NCBI GenBank assembly: GCA_015061765.1
Contig: SUVZ01000013.1
Location: 1-23,308, forward strand
Source of the DNA: Lentisphaerota bacterium
GTDB lineage: Bacteria > Verrucomicrobiota > Kiritimatiellia > RFP12 > UBA1067
Reading direction: 5' to 3'
Length of the DNA: 23,308 nt
Shown here: positions 1-8,126 of the stretch, in pieces
How positions within the stretch are numbered: position 1 is the first letter of the stretch
How the letters are laid out: every line of letters begins with the position of its first letter
Made by a program: the position numbers and the translations under genes
The notes under the pieces: model-generated
The model's input: the letters and a program-made list of their open reading frames with translations, nothing else
Database searches by the model: none
What the model was told of the DNA's origin: nothing

Positions 1-1
1 T

Positions 2-1129
2 CCTCAGGTCAAGTTCCATGTGTGCAAGGCGTGCGGCTTCTCCTGCTTTTCCGAAGAGGCTCTTGATGCGCATATCCTTTCGACGCACCTCGGCGACTAC
101 TACACCGCCGAAGAGATGGATGTGGAACCACCGTCGGGTCAGTTCGGATGTGTGGTCAAGTGCGGCGTGACCGGTGAGCTCATTGGGCCGCCGAATCTGC
201 ATGGCTACAACTCCAAGGTCCGCGAAATGGCCCAGAAGCTGGGCATGGACGAGAGCGCATACCGTGCGCGTCTGGTCACGGTGCGCGACCAGGAGTCTGT
301 CGAGGCATGGCGGCAGAGCGCGACGAAGAAGACATTCTACCGGCTGAAGGTCGCCGAATCTGCGGCGAAGCCCGCCGAGTCCGCCGAAGGCGAACAGATT
401 GGATCTGCGGAGCCGACGCCGGTCCCTGCGCTTGAGCGCGATCAGGCAGAGGCGGAGTTCCGCCGCAATATCATGCCGCAGATCAAGAGCATTTCCAAGA
501 GCTCCGACATGACGCTCGCCCAGGCGCTCAAGAGCTCGGACCGTCCTTATCTCTTCGCGGTGCGTGACGCGATCGCAAAGGAGCGCAGATTCCCAGCTTC
601 GCTTTTCTTTGCGCTACGTGGCGCCTTTCATCACCGCAAGCTTGCCTTTTTCCGCGCGAACGATCCACGAGGACAGGAGTTCGTCACAGCGGCGAAGCCG
701 GCTCCTCTTGATGTCGAGCATGCAATTCCTGAACTTGGCGCAGTCGTGAAGTTTGTCGAAGAGCATCCGCTGTGTTCTGTCTCAGAACTGCCTCAGGAAA
801 TGAAGGGTCATCTCGGCTGGCTCGTCGAGAAGGGGCATATCGTCCAGTATTTCAACGGCATTCTGGCTCTGCCGGAAGCCCATCCCAAGTTCCGCAACGT
901 TCCGGCGAAGAAGGATGCCGAGGCGGAGGCCGCTGCACCCGCCGCTGAGGCGACGCCGGTCTCCGAAGCTCCGGTTGCCGAAGCTCCGGTTGCCGAAGCT
1001 TCAGTTGCTGAAGAACCTGTTCCCGCCGCAGAACCGATTGTAGCCGAAGAGGCGAAAACGGAACCGATTGTAGAAGAAGAGAAGAAAGAAGAAATTTCCA
1101 ATGAAGCTGCCGATAAGCTGGCTGAATGA
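2..1129 (+). CDS. C2H2 zinc-finger protein with acidic Ala/Glu/Pro tail, 5' partial
   Basis: The reading frame is open to the left edge of the window, so the true start lies upstream; the GTG at 20 is only an internal codon. The visible N-terminus has a C2H2 zinc-finger pattern C-x2-C-x12-H-x4-H (CKAC to ILSTH), uncommon in bacteria. A conserved-looking segment follows (GVTGELIGPPNLHGYNSK). About 250 residues in, a region resembles a winged helix (around VVKFVEEHPLCSVSELPQ). The last 70 residues are low-complexity Ala/Glu/Pro/Val, including tandem EAPVA units, and are probably disordered. The gene overlaps the start of pheT by 29 nt, so the two are probably cotranscribed and translationally coupled. 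I do not recognise a named family. A nucleic-acid- or protein-binding role is inference from the finger alone. Confidence 0.75.
   Translation, partial: PQVKFHVCKACGFSCFSEEALDAHILSTHLGDYYTAEEMDVEPPSGQFGCVVKCGVTGELIGPPNLHGYNSKVREMAQKLGMDESAYRARLVTVRDQESVEAWRQSATKKTFYRLKVAESAAKPAESAEGEQIGSAEPTPVPALERDQAEAEFRRNIMPQIKSISKSSDMTLAQALKSSDRPYLFAVRDAIAKERRFPASLFFALRGAFHHRKLAFFRANDPRGQEFVTAAKPAPLDVEHAIPELGAVVKFVEEHPLCSVSELPQEMKGHLGWLVEKGHIVQYFNGILALPEAHPKFRNVPAKKDAEAEAAAPAAEATPVSEAPVAEAPVAEASVAEEPVPAAEPIVAEEAKTEPIVEEEKKEEISNEAADKLAE
964..1008 (+). repeat. 15-bp in-frame tandem repeat, three copies
   Basis: The unit CGAAGCTCCGGTTGC occurs at 964-978 and 979-993 exactly, and at 994-1008 with two changes. 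It encodes the repeated EAPVA/EASVA pentapeptide in the tail of the zinc-finger protein. Copy number probably varies between strains. Confidence 0.85.
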
Positions 1130-3545
1130 GTACGTTCAGGTTGATGACATAAAGCCCGAGGACCTTGCAGAAAGGCTGACCCGCGCAGGGTTGCAGGTCG
1201 AGTCCATCGAGACTTCCGGACCTAAGCCTCTGTGCGACGAGATTGTCGTCGGAGAGGTTTTGTCCTGCGAACCGCATCCCAACTCCGACCACATGCACAT
1301 CGCGAACGTTACGGACGGCAAGGAGACGATTCAGGTTGTGTGCGGAGCACCCAACTGCCGTACGGGACTCAAGACCGCGTTTGCGAAGATCGGCGCATTC
1401 ATCCCGGACGGTGAGTTCAAGATCAAGAAAGGCAAGCTCCGCGGTGTCGAATCGTTCGGCATGCTCTGCTCGTCCAAGGAGCTTGGCATCCCCGGCGGCA
1501 CCCACGAGGGCATCATGGAGCTTCCCGCCGATGCGCCTGTCGGAGCGTACCTTCGCGATGTCCTTCCCGGCGACAAGCCTGAGACGGTGTTCGAGATCGA
1601 GGTTACGTGGAACCGGCCCGATGCGCTGTCTGTCGTTGGCCTTGCCCGCGAGTATGCCGCCATCCTGGGGCGTCCGCTCAAGATGCCCGCTGTCGATTTC
1701 GTCGAGTCCGATGTGGACGTGAACGGCGAAGTGACGGTCGAGGTCGAGGATTTCGCGAAATGCCCGCGCTACACCGCCCGTGTCATAACGTCCGTCAAGG
1801 ACGGGCCTTCGCCCGATTTCATGGCGAAGCGCCTTGAGGCTTGCGGAGTCCGTTCGCTCGGGCTGCTTGTCGATGTCACGAACTATGTGATGCTCGAACT
1901 CGGTCAGCCGCTCCACGCGTTCGACTACACGAAGCTCGCAGGTCGCAAGATCGTCGTCCGCTCGGCCCGTCCCGGAGAGACGATGAAGACGCTTGACGGC
2001 GTTGAACGCAAACTTGACGAGAAGATGCTTCTCATCTGCGATGCGGAAAATCCGTCGGCGGTGGCTGGCGTGATGGGTGGCGAGGATTCCGAAATCGCCG
2101 CCGGCACGGACCGTGTGCTCATCGAGTCCGCGCTTTTCGATCCCGCCACGACAAAATACTCTTCGACGAAACTTGGTCTTGGGACGGAGGCCAGCTACCG
2201 TTATATCCGCGGCGTGGACAAGGACCTTGCCGATCTGGCGAGCCGCCGCGTCGCACACCTTCTCCAGAAGTACGGCAATGCCGTTGTCGCTAAGGGCGTG
2301 GTTGATGTCGATGGACGCAAGACATTTGAGGACAGGGGCGTTTCCGGCGGATTTGCGTACAATGAACCCGTTGAGATCGTGTTCGCCCGTGCGCGCAATC
2401 TCATCGGCATTGACATCCCCGACGAGCGGATGATGCAGATTCTCGATTCCATCGGGTTGCAGAAGATATCCGGAGGCGACGGACGTGCGACGTATGCGGT
2501 TCCCAGCTGGCGCTGGGATATCCAGATGGAGGCCGATCTCGTCGAGGAGATTGCCCGTCTGTATGGTCTGGACAACATTCCGGACACAATGCCTTCGGCA
2601 CAGTCCATTTCCGCTCTCAATGATGCGCCTTTCCGTGCGCAGGAGAAGCTGCGCGGCTGTCTTACGGGGCTCGGCTTCAGCGAGGCGATGCACTATTCGT
2701 TCCTTTCGGCAAGTGAGTTGAACGTGTTCGGCGAGAATCCGGAGCGTCTGCCGCTTCCCGATCCCGTGAGCGCAGAATACGGCATCCTCCGCGACTCCCT
2801 GCTCCCGCAGCTCTACCAGAGCCTCGGACGCAACGCCGCCCACCGTCTTGAAGAGGGCAGGCTTTTCGAGATAGGTCGCGTGTTCAGCAGCAAGGATGGC
2901 GTTCCGCACGAGTCTGCGAAGCTTGCGATGGGCTTCTTCGGTCCTGTCGGCCGTGATGCCCTTGCGCGCGTCAAGCCTGTGGCGGTTGAAGAGGCGCTCC
3001 TCTGGATGAAGGGTGCGGTCGAGCGCGTGGTCAAGTTCGTGAAGGTCGGCAAGACGGAGTTCCGTCCGGTTGAGCACACTGCTTTCTCCACTGCGTTGGA
3101 GATCGTGATCAACGGACGCCCCGCCGGCATCCTTGGCGTGGTTTCCGAGAAGCTCCGCCATCCGTTCCGCCTTACGACGCAGCTTGCGCTCGCCGAGATG
3201 GATCTCAAGGTGCTCCTCAAGCGCGTGGACGCGATCGGCAAGATCGTTCCCGTGCCGCAGTTCCCGATGGTGACGAGAGACATCGCCTTCGTGGCCGGTG
3301 CGGATGTCACTCACGAGGCCGTGGTCAAGGCTGTCAGGAAGGCTGCGCCCAAGGAGTTGACGGACGTAAGGCTATTTGATATCTTTACGTCCAAGGAGTT
3401 GGGCAAGGGCCGTTCGAGCCGCGCCTATTCCCTGAGTTTCCGGGCCGACGACCGCACACTCACCGATGATGAGGTGAACGCTGCGTTCGCCAGGATCGTC
3501 GAGTCGCTGAAAGCGACGCTGGCGGTCGAAATCCGGGAAGGTTGA
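1101..3545 (+). CDS. pheT: Phenylalanine--tRNA ligase beta subunit
   Basis: PheT forms the alpha2-beta2 phenylalanyl-tRNA synthetase with PheS and charges tRNA-Phe in the cytoplasm. The 814-residue length is normal for the long bacterial beta subunit. The N-terminus (MKLPISWLNEYV) is typical of the family and fixes the start at ATG 1101, preceded by the purine-rich AAGAAAGAAG. A tRNA-binding OB-fold covers about residues 40-150 (GEVLSCEPHPNSDHMHIANV). The B3/B4 editing region follows around residues 210-370 (DVTNYVMLELGQPLHAFD, then AGVMGGEDSEI). The B5 and catalytic-like core follow, with the C-terminal FDX-ACB anticodon-binding domain at about 720-812 (PQFPMVTRDIAFV to AYSLSFRADDRTLTDDEV). 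The start overlaps the previous gene by 29 nt. pheS is not in the window. Confidence 0.98.
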   Translation: MKLPISWLNEYVQVDDIKPEDLAERLTRAGLQVESIETSGPKPLCDEIVVGEVLSCEPHPNSDHMHIANVTDGKETIQVVCGAPNCRTGLKTAFAKIGAFIPDGEFKIKKGKLRGVESFGMLCSSKELGIPGGTHEGIMELPADAPVGAYLRDVLPGDKPETVFEIEVTWNRPDALSVVGLAREYAAILGRPLKMPAVDFVESDVDVNGEVTVEVEDFAKCPRYTARVITSVKDGPSPDFMAKRLEACGVRSLGLLVDVTNYVMLELGQPLHAFDYTKLAGRKIVVRSARPGETMKTLDGVERKLDEKMLLICDAENPSAVAGVMGGEDSEIAAGTDRVLIESALFDPATTKYSSTKLGLGTEASYRYIRGVDKDLADLASRRVAHLLQKYGNAVVAKGVVDVDGRKTFEDRGVSGGFAYNEPVEIVFARARNLIGIDIPDERMMQILDSIGLQKISGGDGRATYAVPSWRWDIQMEADLVEEIARLYGLDNIPDTMPSAQSISALNDAPFRAQEKLRGCLTGLGFSEAMHYSFLSASELNVFGENPERLPLPDPVSAEYGILRDSLLPQLYQSLGRNAAHRLEEGRLFEIGRVFSSKDGVPHESAKLAMGFFGPVGRDALARVKPVAVEEALLWMKGAVERVVKFVKVGKTEFRPVEHTAFSTALEIVINGRPAGILGVVSEKLRHPFRLTTQLALAEMDLKVLLKRVDAIGKIVPVPQFPMVTRDIAFVAGADVTHEAVVKAVRKAAPKELTDVRLFDIFTSKELGKGRSSRAYSLSFRADDRTLTDDEVNAAFARIVESLKATLAVEIREG

Positions 3546-3561
3546 TCTTTACATGCAGCGT

Positions 3562-3716
3562 GGGCTCTGTTTTGCACGCGGACTCGGCAGAATATTTCTC
3601 CGACCTTCGTTTTTGTGAGGATAGCCTGAATGCGGTGAGCCTTGGCGAGCCGACTAGGGCCTCCACTTGGACTTGAGGTCCAGGGGATACTGTGCTACGG
3701 CAAAATGGGGCTTTTT
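3562..3716 (+). ncRNA. ssrS: 6S RNA (RNA polymerase-binding regulatory RNA)
   Basis: 6S RNA mimics an open promoter and sequesters the sigma70 holoenzyme when growth slows. The gap between pheT and the next gene aligns by eye with E. coli 6S at both ends. The 5' arm TGTTTTGCACGCGG leads to CGGCAGAATATTTC, compare E. coli TGTTCGCAAGCGG and GAGCCGATATTTC. The 3' arm has CACTTGGACTTGAGGTCCAG then GGGATACTGTGCTACGGC, compare CACCTTGAACCAAGGGTTCA then AGGGTTACAGCCTGCGGC. The ends form a closing stem, 3562-3575 with 3700-3713, made of Watson-Crick and G-U pairs, and a T-rich run follows. The length of about 155 nt is slightly short for the family. Ends are approximate. The assignment comes from my own alignment, without a covariance search. 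Confidence 0.8.
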
Positions 3717-3722
3717 ATTTTT
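3700..3722 (+). terminator. Rho-independent terminator of the 6S RNA gene
   Basis: The 3' strand of the 6S closing stem (GCAAAATGGGGC, 3700-3711) is followed directly by T5-A-T5 at 3712-3722. The long terminal helix of the RNA would therefore serve as the terminator stem. Readthrough into the following hydrolase gene remains possible because no strong promoter is evident between them. Confidence 0.6.
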
Positions 3723-3774
3723 GGATTGGCGAGAGGTGAAGGCTTGTCGCCGGCTTAGGAAAGGGAATATCAGA

Positions 3775-4638
3775 ATGATGTACGCCAATTTTTCCGGCAA
3801 GTCCGGCTGTGCAGGTTGCGGCATTCGTGTTCATGGCGGAACCGCAGTGCGTTCCCTGATTGCGTCGGCGTTTCTGCTGCTCATGCCCTTTGCCGCACTG
3901 TGTTCGGGCAGACCGCTGTTCGTCGGCCTGTCCGAAAGTTTTCCGCAGGGCGGCAATTCATCGAAGGTGATGGTGAACGCAAGCTACGCCGATGCGGTGT
4001 CGCGCGGCGGACACATCCCGGTCGTCATCCCGCGCTTTGGCACGGATGCCCAGTTCGACGTCCTGGTCTCGAAGCTCGATGTGCTGGTCATGACGGGCGG
4101 GGAGGACCTGAAACCGTCCAGATACGGTGCGAGGCCAAGTCCAAAACTTGGCGCTGTGAACGTCGAGCGTGACGATTTCGACTTTCGTCTCCTTGCCGCC
4201 GCACGCCGCCGCAATCTGCCCGTCATTGGAATATGCCGAGGATGTCAGCTTCTGAATGTCGCTTTCGGCGGCACGCTGTGGCAGGATCTGCCGAGCGAAT
4301 TTCCCGTAAAGGATGTTCAGCACCGCAATGTGTATCACAATCTCCGCATTGATCCTAACTCACGTTTTGCGCAGGTGACGGGTGTCACGAATGCGCTGGT
4401 GAACTCGTCGCATCATCAGGCCGTGAAGGATCTGGCGCCAGGCTTTCGAGTTGTCGGAAGGGCGCCTGACGGCGTGGTGGAGGTGATAGAGTGCGATACA
4501 TATCCTGCCTTAGGCGTACAGTTCCATCCGGAAAAGCTGGTGTGCGACGATAAAGACGACTCTCTCGCCGCGTTTTTCAAGGATATCCCCTCTCTCTTCA
4601 AATGCCCTTCGCGCGGGATTTCACGCGTCAGTGAATGA
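3775..4638 (+). CDS. Exported peptidase C26 / gamma-glutamyl hydrolase-like class I glutamine amidotransferase
   Basis: This family (PuuD-like) hydrolyses gamma-glutamyl amide bonds with a Cys-His-Glu triad. The nucleophile motif GICRGCQ places Cys at residue 154, and VQFHPE supplies His251 and Glu253. The upstream GGEDLKPSRYG segment is typical of the family. At 287 residues it is slightly longer than PuuD (about 254) because of an N-terminal extension that ends in a hydrophobic segment (about residues 27-42) resembling a signal peptide or anchor. Export is unusual for this family, and the substrate is unknown. ATG 3775 is chosen over TTG 3667 because AGGAAAGGG lies 9 nt upstream; ATG 3778 is an equal alternative. 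TTG 3667 would also lie inside the 6S RNA. The gene lies 18 nt before the glycosyltransferase gene. Confidence 0.85.
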   Translation: MMYANFSGKSGCAGCGIRVHGGTAVRSLIASAFLLLMPFAALCSGRPLFVGLSESFPQGGNSSKVMVNASYADAVSRGGHIPVVIPRFGTDAQFDVLVSKLDVLVMTGGEDLKPSRYGARPSPKLGAVNVERDDFDFRLLAAARRRNLPVIGICRGCQLLNVAFGGTLWQDLPSEFPVKDVQHRNVYHNLRIDPNSRFAQVTGVTNALVNSSHHQAVKDLAPGFRVVGRAPDGVVEVIECDTYPALGVQFHPEKLVCDDKDDSLAAFFKDIPSLFKCPSRGISRVSE

Positions 4639-4640
4639 CA

Positions 4641-4649
4641 TGGTATAAT
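4641..4649 (+). promoter_or_regulatory. Extended -10 promoter of the glycosyltransferase gene
   Basis: TGGTATAAT is a perfect extended -10 element. It ends 6 nt before ATG 4656, so transcription should begin at or next to the start codon. A weak -35 candidate (TTCACG, near 4620) lies about 18 bp upstream. No Shine-Dalgarno sequence fits between the box and the ATG. Confidence 0.65.
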
Positions 4650-4655
4650 GGCGGC

Positions 4656-5696
4656 ATGAAATTCTGCAAACCGCATCGCATTTTGCTCGTTGACAATCTG
4701 ATGATTCGCCGCTACGGCAATCTCCGGATGGGTCCTGGGCGTAAACTCATGTGCGGAGCGATCCGCAACGATTGGCGCATATGCGAGTTCTCCGACCGCG
4801 ATATGGCCCGTCTCCTCGCACCTGTTGGCATCAGGGCGCTAGGCGGCAGAATAGCGAACAAAAAGCTTTTGCTGACCGCGAAGAATTTTCGTCCAGACAT
4901 AATGTTGATCGGACATTGCGACTACATAACGAATGACACGCTCAATGCGATACGAAAAGCCTTGCCTGACATAAGGATCGCTCATTTCAACGTGGATCCA
5001 CTGTGGCAGGAGCATACACGTGCGCAGATGGCGGACCGCATGCACTCGTGCGATGCTCTGTTCGCGACTACGGCCGGCGATGTGTTGAAGACATGGCGGA
5101 CCGGGAAAAACGCAGTTGCGTACATGCCCAATCCTTCAGACCCATCGATGGAGAACCAGGACAACGGGATGAAGACCGTGTTCGACCGCGACCTGTTTTT
5201 CGCCGGAAATCCCAGGGATGGCGATCCTCGCTGGGAATTGCTGAAGGAACTGCTTCCAAAACTGGATGGCAGGATGCGCATCGACATTTTTGGCGCAGAT
5301 AAGCCATCCATATGGGGCGCTGCCTATGAGAATGTGCTGGCTACGAGCAAGATATCCCTGAATCTTAATCGCAGGGAGGGGGACAAGTGGTATTCGTCGG
5401 ATCGCATCGCGCATCTCATGGGATACGGGATCCTGACCTGTCAGTCCTCCAAGAATGAGATGCAGCGATTCTTCTCTGATAGCGAAACGGTGTGGTTTGA
5501 TGGTGCAGGGGATCTTGCCGAGAAGATACTGTATTTTCAGTCGCATGATGCGAAGCGGGCGGCGGTTGCGTCTGCAGGAAGAATCAGATACCATCAGCTT
5601 TTCAACGGAGCGCGGGTGTTGAGATTCATGGTGGAAACAATGCTCGGTGAGAATTACTCGGAACCATACGAATGGGCTGAAGAGGTCTATCGCTGA
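4656..5696 (+). CDS. CgeB-like glycosyltransferase (glycosyl transferase group 1 type)
   Basis: The 346-residue protein has a GT-B-like layout. The N-terminal Rossmann-type half starts with HRILLVDNL and includes FRPDIMLIGHCDYI and IRIAHFNVDPLW. The C-terminal half (from about residue 205) contains DIFG, SKISLNLNRREGD and the SDRIAHLMGYGILTCQ stretch, typical of CgeB/Glyco_trans_1_2 proteins that transfer sugars to surface glycans or proteins. Acceptor and donor cannot be read from sequence. No signal peptide is seen, so it is probably cytoplasmic. An in-frame ATG exists at 4635, but the promoter -10 box lies inside that extension, so 4656 is preferred. The mRNA is then leaderless. uvrC follows after 12 nt. 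Confidence 0.75.
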   Translation: MKFCKPHRILLVDNLMIRRYGNLRMGPGRKLMCGAIRNDWRICEFSDRDMARLLAPVGIRALGGRIANKKLLLTAKNFRPDIMLIGHCDYITNDTLNAIRKALPDIRIAHFNVDPLWQEHTRAQMADRMHSCDALFATTAGDVLKTWRTGKNAVAYMPNPSDPSMENQDNGMKTVFDRDLFFAGNPRDGDPRWELLKELLPKLDGRMRIDIFGADKPSIWGAAYENVLATSKISLNLNRREGDKWYSSDRIAHLMGYGILTCQSSKNEMQRFFSDSETVWFDGAGDLAEKILYFQSHDAKRAAVASAGRIRYHQLFNGARVLRFMVETMLGENYSEPYEWAEEVYR

Positions 5697-5708
5697 CGGT
5701 TTCAATAT

Positions 5709-7178
5709 TTGCGTACGGCAGTGAACGACATTCTCAGAGAACGGCTTAAAACCGTGCCGAACAAGCCCGGATGCTATCTGATGCGCGATGTGCGTGGCGT
5801 GATAATCTATGTCGGCAAGGCGAAGAATCTCCGTCACCGTGTATTGGGATATTTCAGGCCTGGGGCAAGGCATGCGCCTAAGGTGCGCTCAATGGTAAAT
5901 ACCGTTGCGGACCTGGAATTCATGACGGTCAAGAACGAAGCGGAGGCTCTCCTTACAGAAGCATCTCTAATCAAGAAGTACAAGCCGCATTTCAACATCC
6001 TGATGCGCGACGACAAGCGCTATCTTGCATTGCGCGCCGATCCCTCGCTAGAGTTCCCGATGTTCTCGACATGCCGGATTGTGAGAGACGATGGGGCGAT
6101 GTATTTCGGGCCGTTCCCGTCAGCTCCGATCGTGAGGGCGGCGAAGGATTTCGTGGAGAAACGCTACGGTCTGCGGGGGTGCAGGTGCATTACGCCGGAC
6201 GAAGACGCGAAGCGTCACTGTATGGCGGACAAGATCCGCTACTGCACGGCTCCATGCCTCGGGAGGATAACGCCGGAGGATTACCGTTCGCGCTTTGATG
6301 AGGCGTGCGCATTCCTCAACGGTTACCGTCCGCAGGTCATAAGCGAACTTGTCGCAGAGATGGAGTCAGCTTCGGCCGAGTGCGATTTTGAGAAGGCGGC
6401 CCGTCTGCGCGACACGATTTCGGCTTTGCGCGAAATGACAAAGCGCCATTTCGTCCGCAAGGCGCCGGAGATGCGCAGGGAAGATGCGAGGAAGGGGCTT
6501 GAGGAGCTTGCCGCCGCCTTGAATCTCAAGGCGCCGCCGCGTGTCATAGAGTGCGTTGACATATCCAACCTTTTCGGTACTCATTCGGTGGCGTCAATGG
6601 TCGTAGCGATGGATGGGCTGCCGGACAAGCGATACTACCGGCATTTCAGGATTGAGACGGTGGAAGGGGCTGACGATCCCAGGAGCATGGCCGAGATTGT
6701 TAGACGCAGATATGGTCCGGAATCCTCTCTCGCAGCGAAGTCGCCCAAGGCCGATCTGTTCATCTGCGATGGCGGCATTACGCAGCTTCGGGCGGCACGG
6801 GCGGCGTTTCGCGAGATTGGCGTTGCCGACATTCCGACCGTCGGACTTGCGGAGAAGATGGAGATCATCGTAACCGATGACGAGCGCGGCGACATTGTCC
6901 TCCCCCGAGATTCGCAGGGATTGTTCGTGGCAACCCGTCTGCGCGACGAGGCCCACCGCTTTGCCATAACGCATCACAGGTCGCTGCGCGCGAAAGCCAT
7001 TCGCGAATCTGCCCTAGACGAGATTCCGGGTATAGGTCCGGCGAAGAAGATGGCTCTTCTCAGGAAGTTCCGCTCCACGCGTGGAATAGGGAAGGCGTCC
7101 GTAGAGGAGATCGCCTCAACGGCAGGGATAAGTGTTGCGTTCGCCGAACAGGTCAAGACTTTGATCTCCAAGATCTAG
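5709..7178 (+). CDS. uvrC: Excinuclease ABC subunit C (UvrC), short form
   Basis: UvrC makes both incisions in nucleotide excision repair with UvrA and UvrB. The GIY-YIG nuclease is at about residues 15-95 (PGCYLMRD, IIYVGKAKNLRHR). A cysteine cluster (GCRC, HC, YC, PC) matches the Fe-S ligands of UvrC. The UVR motif that contacts UvrB is near 215-250 (CDFEKAARLRD). The RNase H-like 3'-5' nuclease begins near 278 and has Asp284 (VDISN), FICDGG and RDEAHRFAITHHR, covering the D-D-H triad. Helix-hairpin-helix repeats end the protein. It has 489 residues, against about 600 usual. Roughly 95-110 residues normally found between UVR and the C-terminal nuclease are absent without frame disruption. 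Start is TTG 5709 or GTG 5721; neither has a clear ribosome-binding site. Confidence 0.95.
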   Translation: MRTAVNDILRERLKTVPNKPGCYLMRDVRGVIIYVGKAKNLRHRVLGYFRPGARHAPKVRSMVNTVADLEFMTVKNEAEALLTEASLIKKYKPHFNILMRDDKRYLALRADPSLEFPMFSTCRIVRDDGAMYFGPFPSAPIVRAAKDFVEKRYGLRGCRCITPDEDAKRHCMADKIRYCTAPCLGRITPEDYRSRFDEACAFLNGYRPQVISELVAEMESASAECDFEKAARLRDTISALREMTKRHFVRKAPEMRREDARKGLEELAAALNLKAPPRVIECVDISNLFGTHSVASMVVAMDGLPDKRYYRHFRIETVEGADDPRSMAEIVRRRYGPESSLAAKSPKADLFICDGGITQLRAARAAFREIGVADIPTVGLAEKMEIIVTDDERGDIVLPRDSQGLFVATRLRDEAHRFAITHHRSLRAKAIRESALDEIPGIGPAKKMALLRKFRSTRGIGKASVEEIASTAGISVAFAEQVKTLISKI

Positions 7179-7281
7179 TCGGCTACGACGAGTCGATCTC
7201 CATTTCCCCAATCGCCAGACTCGACAAATGCATTAAAACCGTCAAAAGCCTAAATTGATTGTGCCGCGATTACCGCATATT

Positions 7282-7290
7282 TGGTATCAT
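7282..7290 (+). promoter_or_regulatory. Probable extended -10 promoter of hslO
   Basis: TTGGTATCAT ends at 7290 and is a good extended -10 element. It would start transcription near 7297, leaving a leader of about 50 nt. The -35 region is weak. It is the only good promoter in the gap 7179-7348, which otherwise shows nothing recognisable. Confidence 0.5.
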
Positions 7291-7348
7291 ACACTGCAAA
7301 AAAAAATCAAAGAACACGAAAGATTTAACCAAGGAATACCGTTGGCTG

Positions 7349-8119
7349 ATGAAAGACTGTCGTGAAGAGTGGTATGATGCGGACGCAAAGGTGTCTGTCA
7401 CCGTGGTTGACGTGACTACGGCGGCACAGGATCTTGCAAGCAGGCATCTCTGCGGGCCCACTAGCGCGCACTATCTCACAAAGGCGCTTGCCGCAGCAGC
7501 GTTGTTGGCGTCTGAAATGAGCGAGAAGGATGAATGCCTCTCAGTCCAGATGAAATGTACAGGATCTTTGGGCGGATTCAACGTTGAATGTACGTCCGAG
7601 GGTACCCTTCGTGGATACACGGAAAAGAAGGTTCTGGACGAGTTTGACGGTTGCGGGGAGCCGGACGACCGCAAGGTTCTCGGGACGCGTCAGCTTCAGA
7701 TCACCAGATCCGTTCCCGGACGCATCCTTTCCCAGGGCATATCCAACTCCATCGACGGCTATCTCGCGGGATCGCTGCAGCGCAAGGCGTGCATATACCT
7801 TTCCGCGTCCGTGAACAACGAAGTGGAAGTCCTTCGGGCCCGTGGAGTGATGGTCGAGGCGTTGCCCGACTCGCAGAAATCCGTCACTGCGTTCATTCCG
7901 GAGGACATGGAGCTCGAACCTCGCGAAATGCTCGGGCAGATGGGTCTGGAAGGCGCAGAACTCAAAAAGTCCACGCCTCTCGGTTTCGCCTGCCGCTGTT
8001 CTCCCGAACGTGCGGCGTCCATGCTCAATGCCCTTGACGAAAAGGAGCGCGCCGGTCTGCCGCCGAAGATCGACATCACGTGCCATATGTGCGGACGCAC
8101 CTTCACGGTTGCCGTGTAG
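7349..8119 (+). CDS. hslO: Redox-regulated holdase chaperone Hsp33
   Basis: Hsp33 is a cytoplasmic chaperone switched on by oxidation of four zinc-binding cysteines. The N-terminal fold contains VTVVDVTTAAQDLASRH and the family-typical DGYLAGSLQRKACIYLSASV. The redox switch CRC plus CHMC is present near the C-terminus with a spacing that fits CXC-X(27-32)-CXXC. At 256 residues it is a little shorter than usual (about 290). ATG 7349 is chosen because the family-like sequence begins there; AAGGA at 7331-7335 is a somewhat distant ribosome-binding site. An upstream GTG or TTG extension from 7259 would overlap the promoter and look unlike Hsp33. The MATE gene follows after 7 nt, indicating one operon. 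Confidence 0.93.
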   Translation: MKDCREEWYDADAKVSVTVVDVTTAAQDLASRHLCGPTSAHYLTKALAAAALLASEMSEKDECLSVQMKCTGSLGGFNVECTSEGTLRGYTEKKVLDEFDGCGEPDDRKVLGTRQLQITRSVPGRILSQGISNSIDGYLAGSLQRKACIYLSASVNNEVEVLRARGVMVEALPDSQKSVTAFIPEDMELEPREMLGQMGLEGAELKKSTPLGFACRCSPERAASMLNALDEKERAGLPPKIDITCHMCGRTFTVAV

Positions 8120-8126
8120 AGATACG

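Noticed and set aside
852..3314. An 820-codon open frame on the - strand across pheT
   Set aside because: It lies antisense to the clearly recognisable pheT; its translation is rich in Arg, His and Leu with no known domain, as expected for a shadow in GC-biased codons.
3667..3774. N-terminal extension of the C26 hydrolase from TTG 3667
   Set aside because: It lies in the 3' half and terminator of the 6S RNA; ATG 3775 has a good ribosome-binding site.
4635..4655. Upstream ATG 4635 as start of the glycosyltransferase
   Set aside because: The stretch contains the perfect extended -10 box TGGTATAAT, and the family-like sequence begins after ATG 4656.
7179..7205. Possible terminator after uvrC (AGATC and GATCT around the stop)
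   Set aside because: The pairing is short with no T-run after it, so it is not supported.
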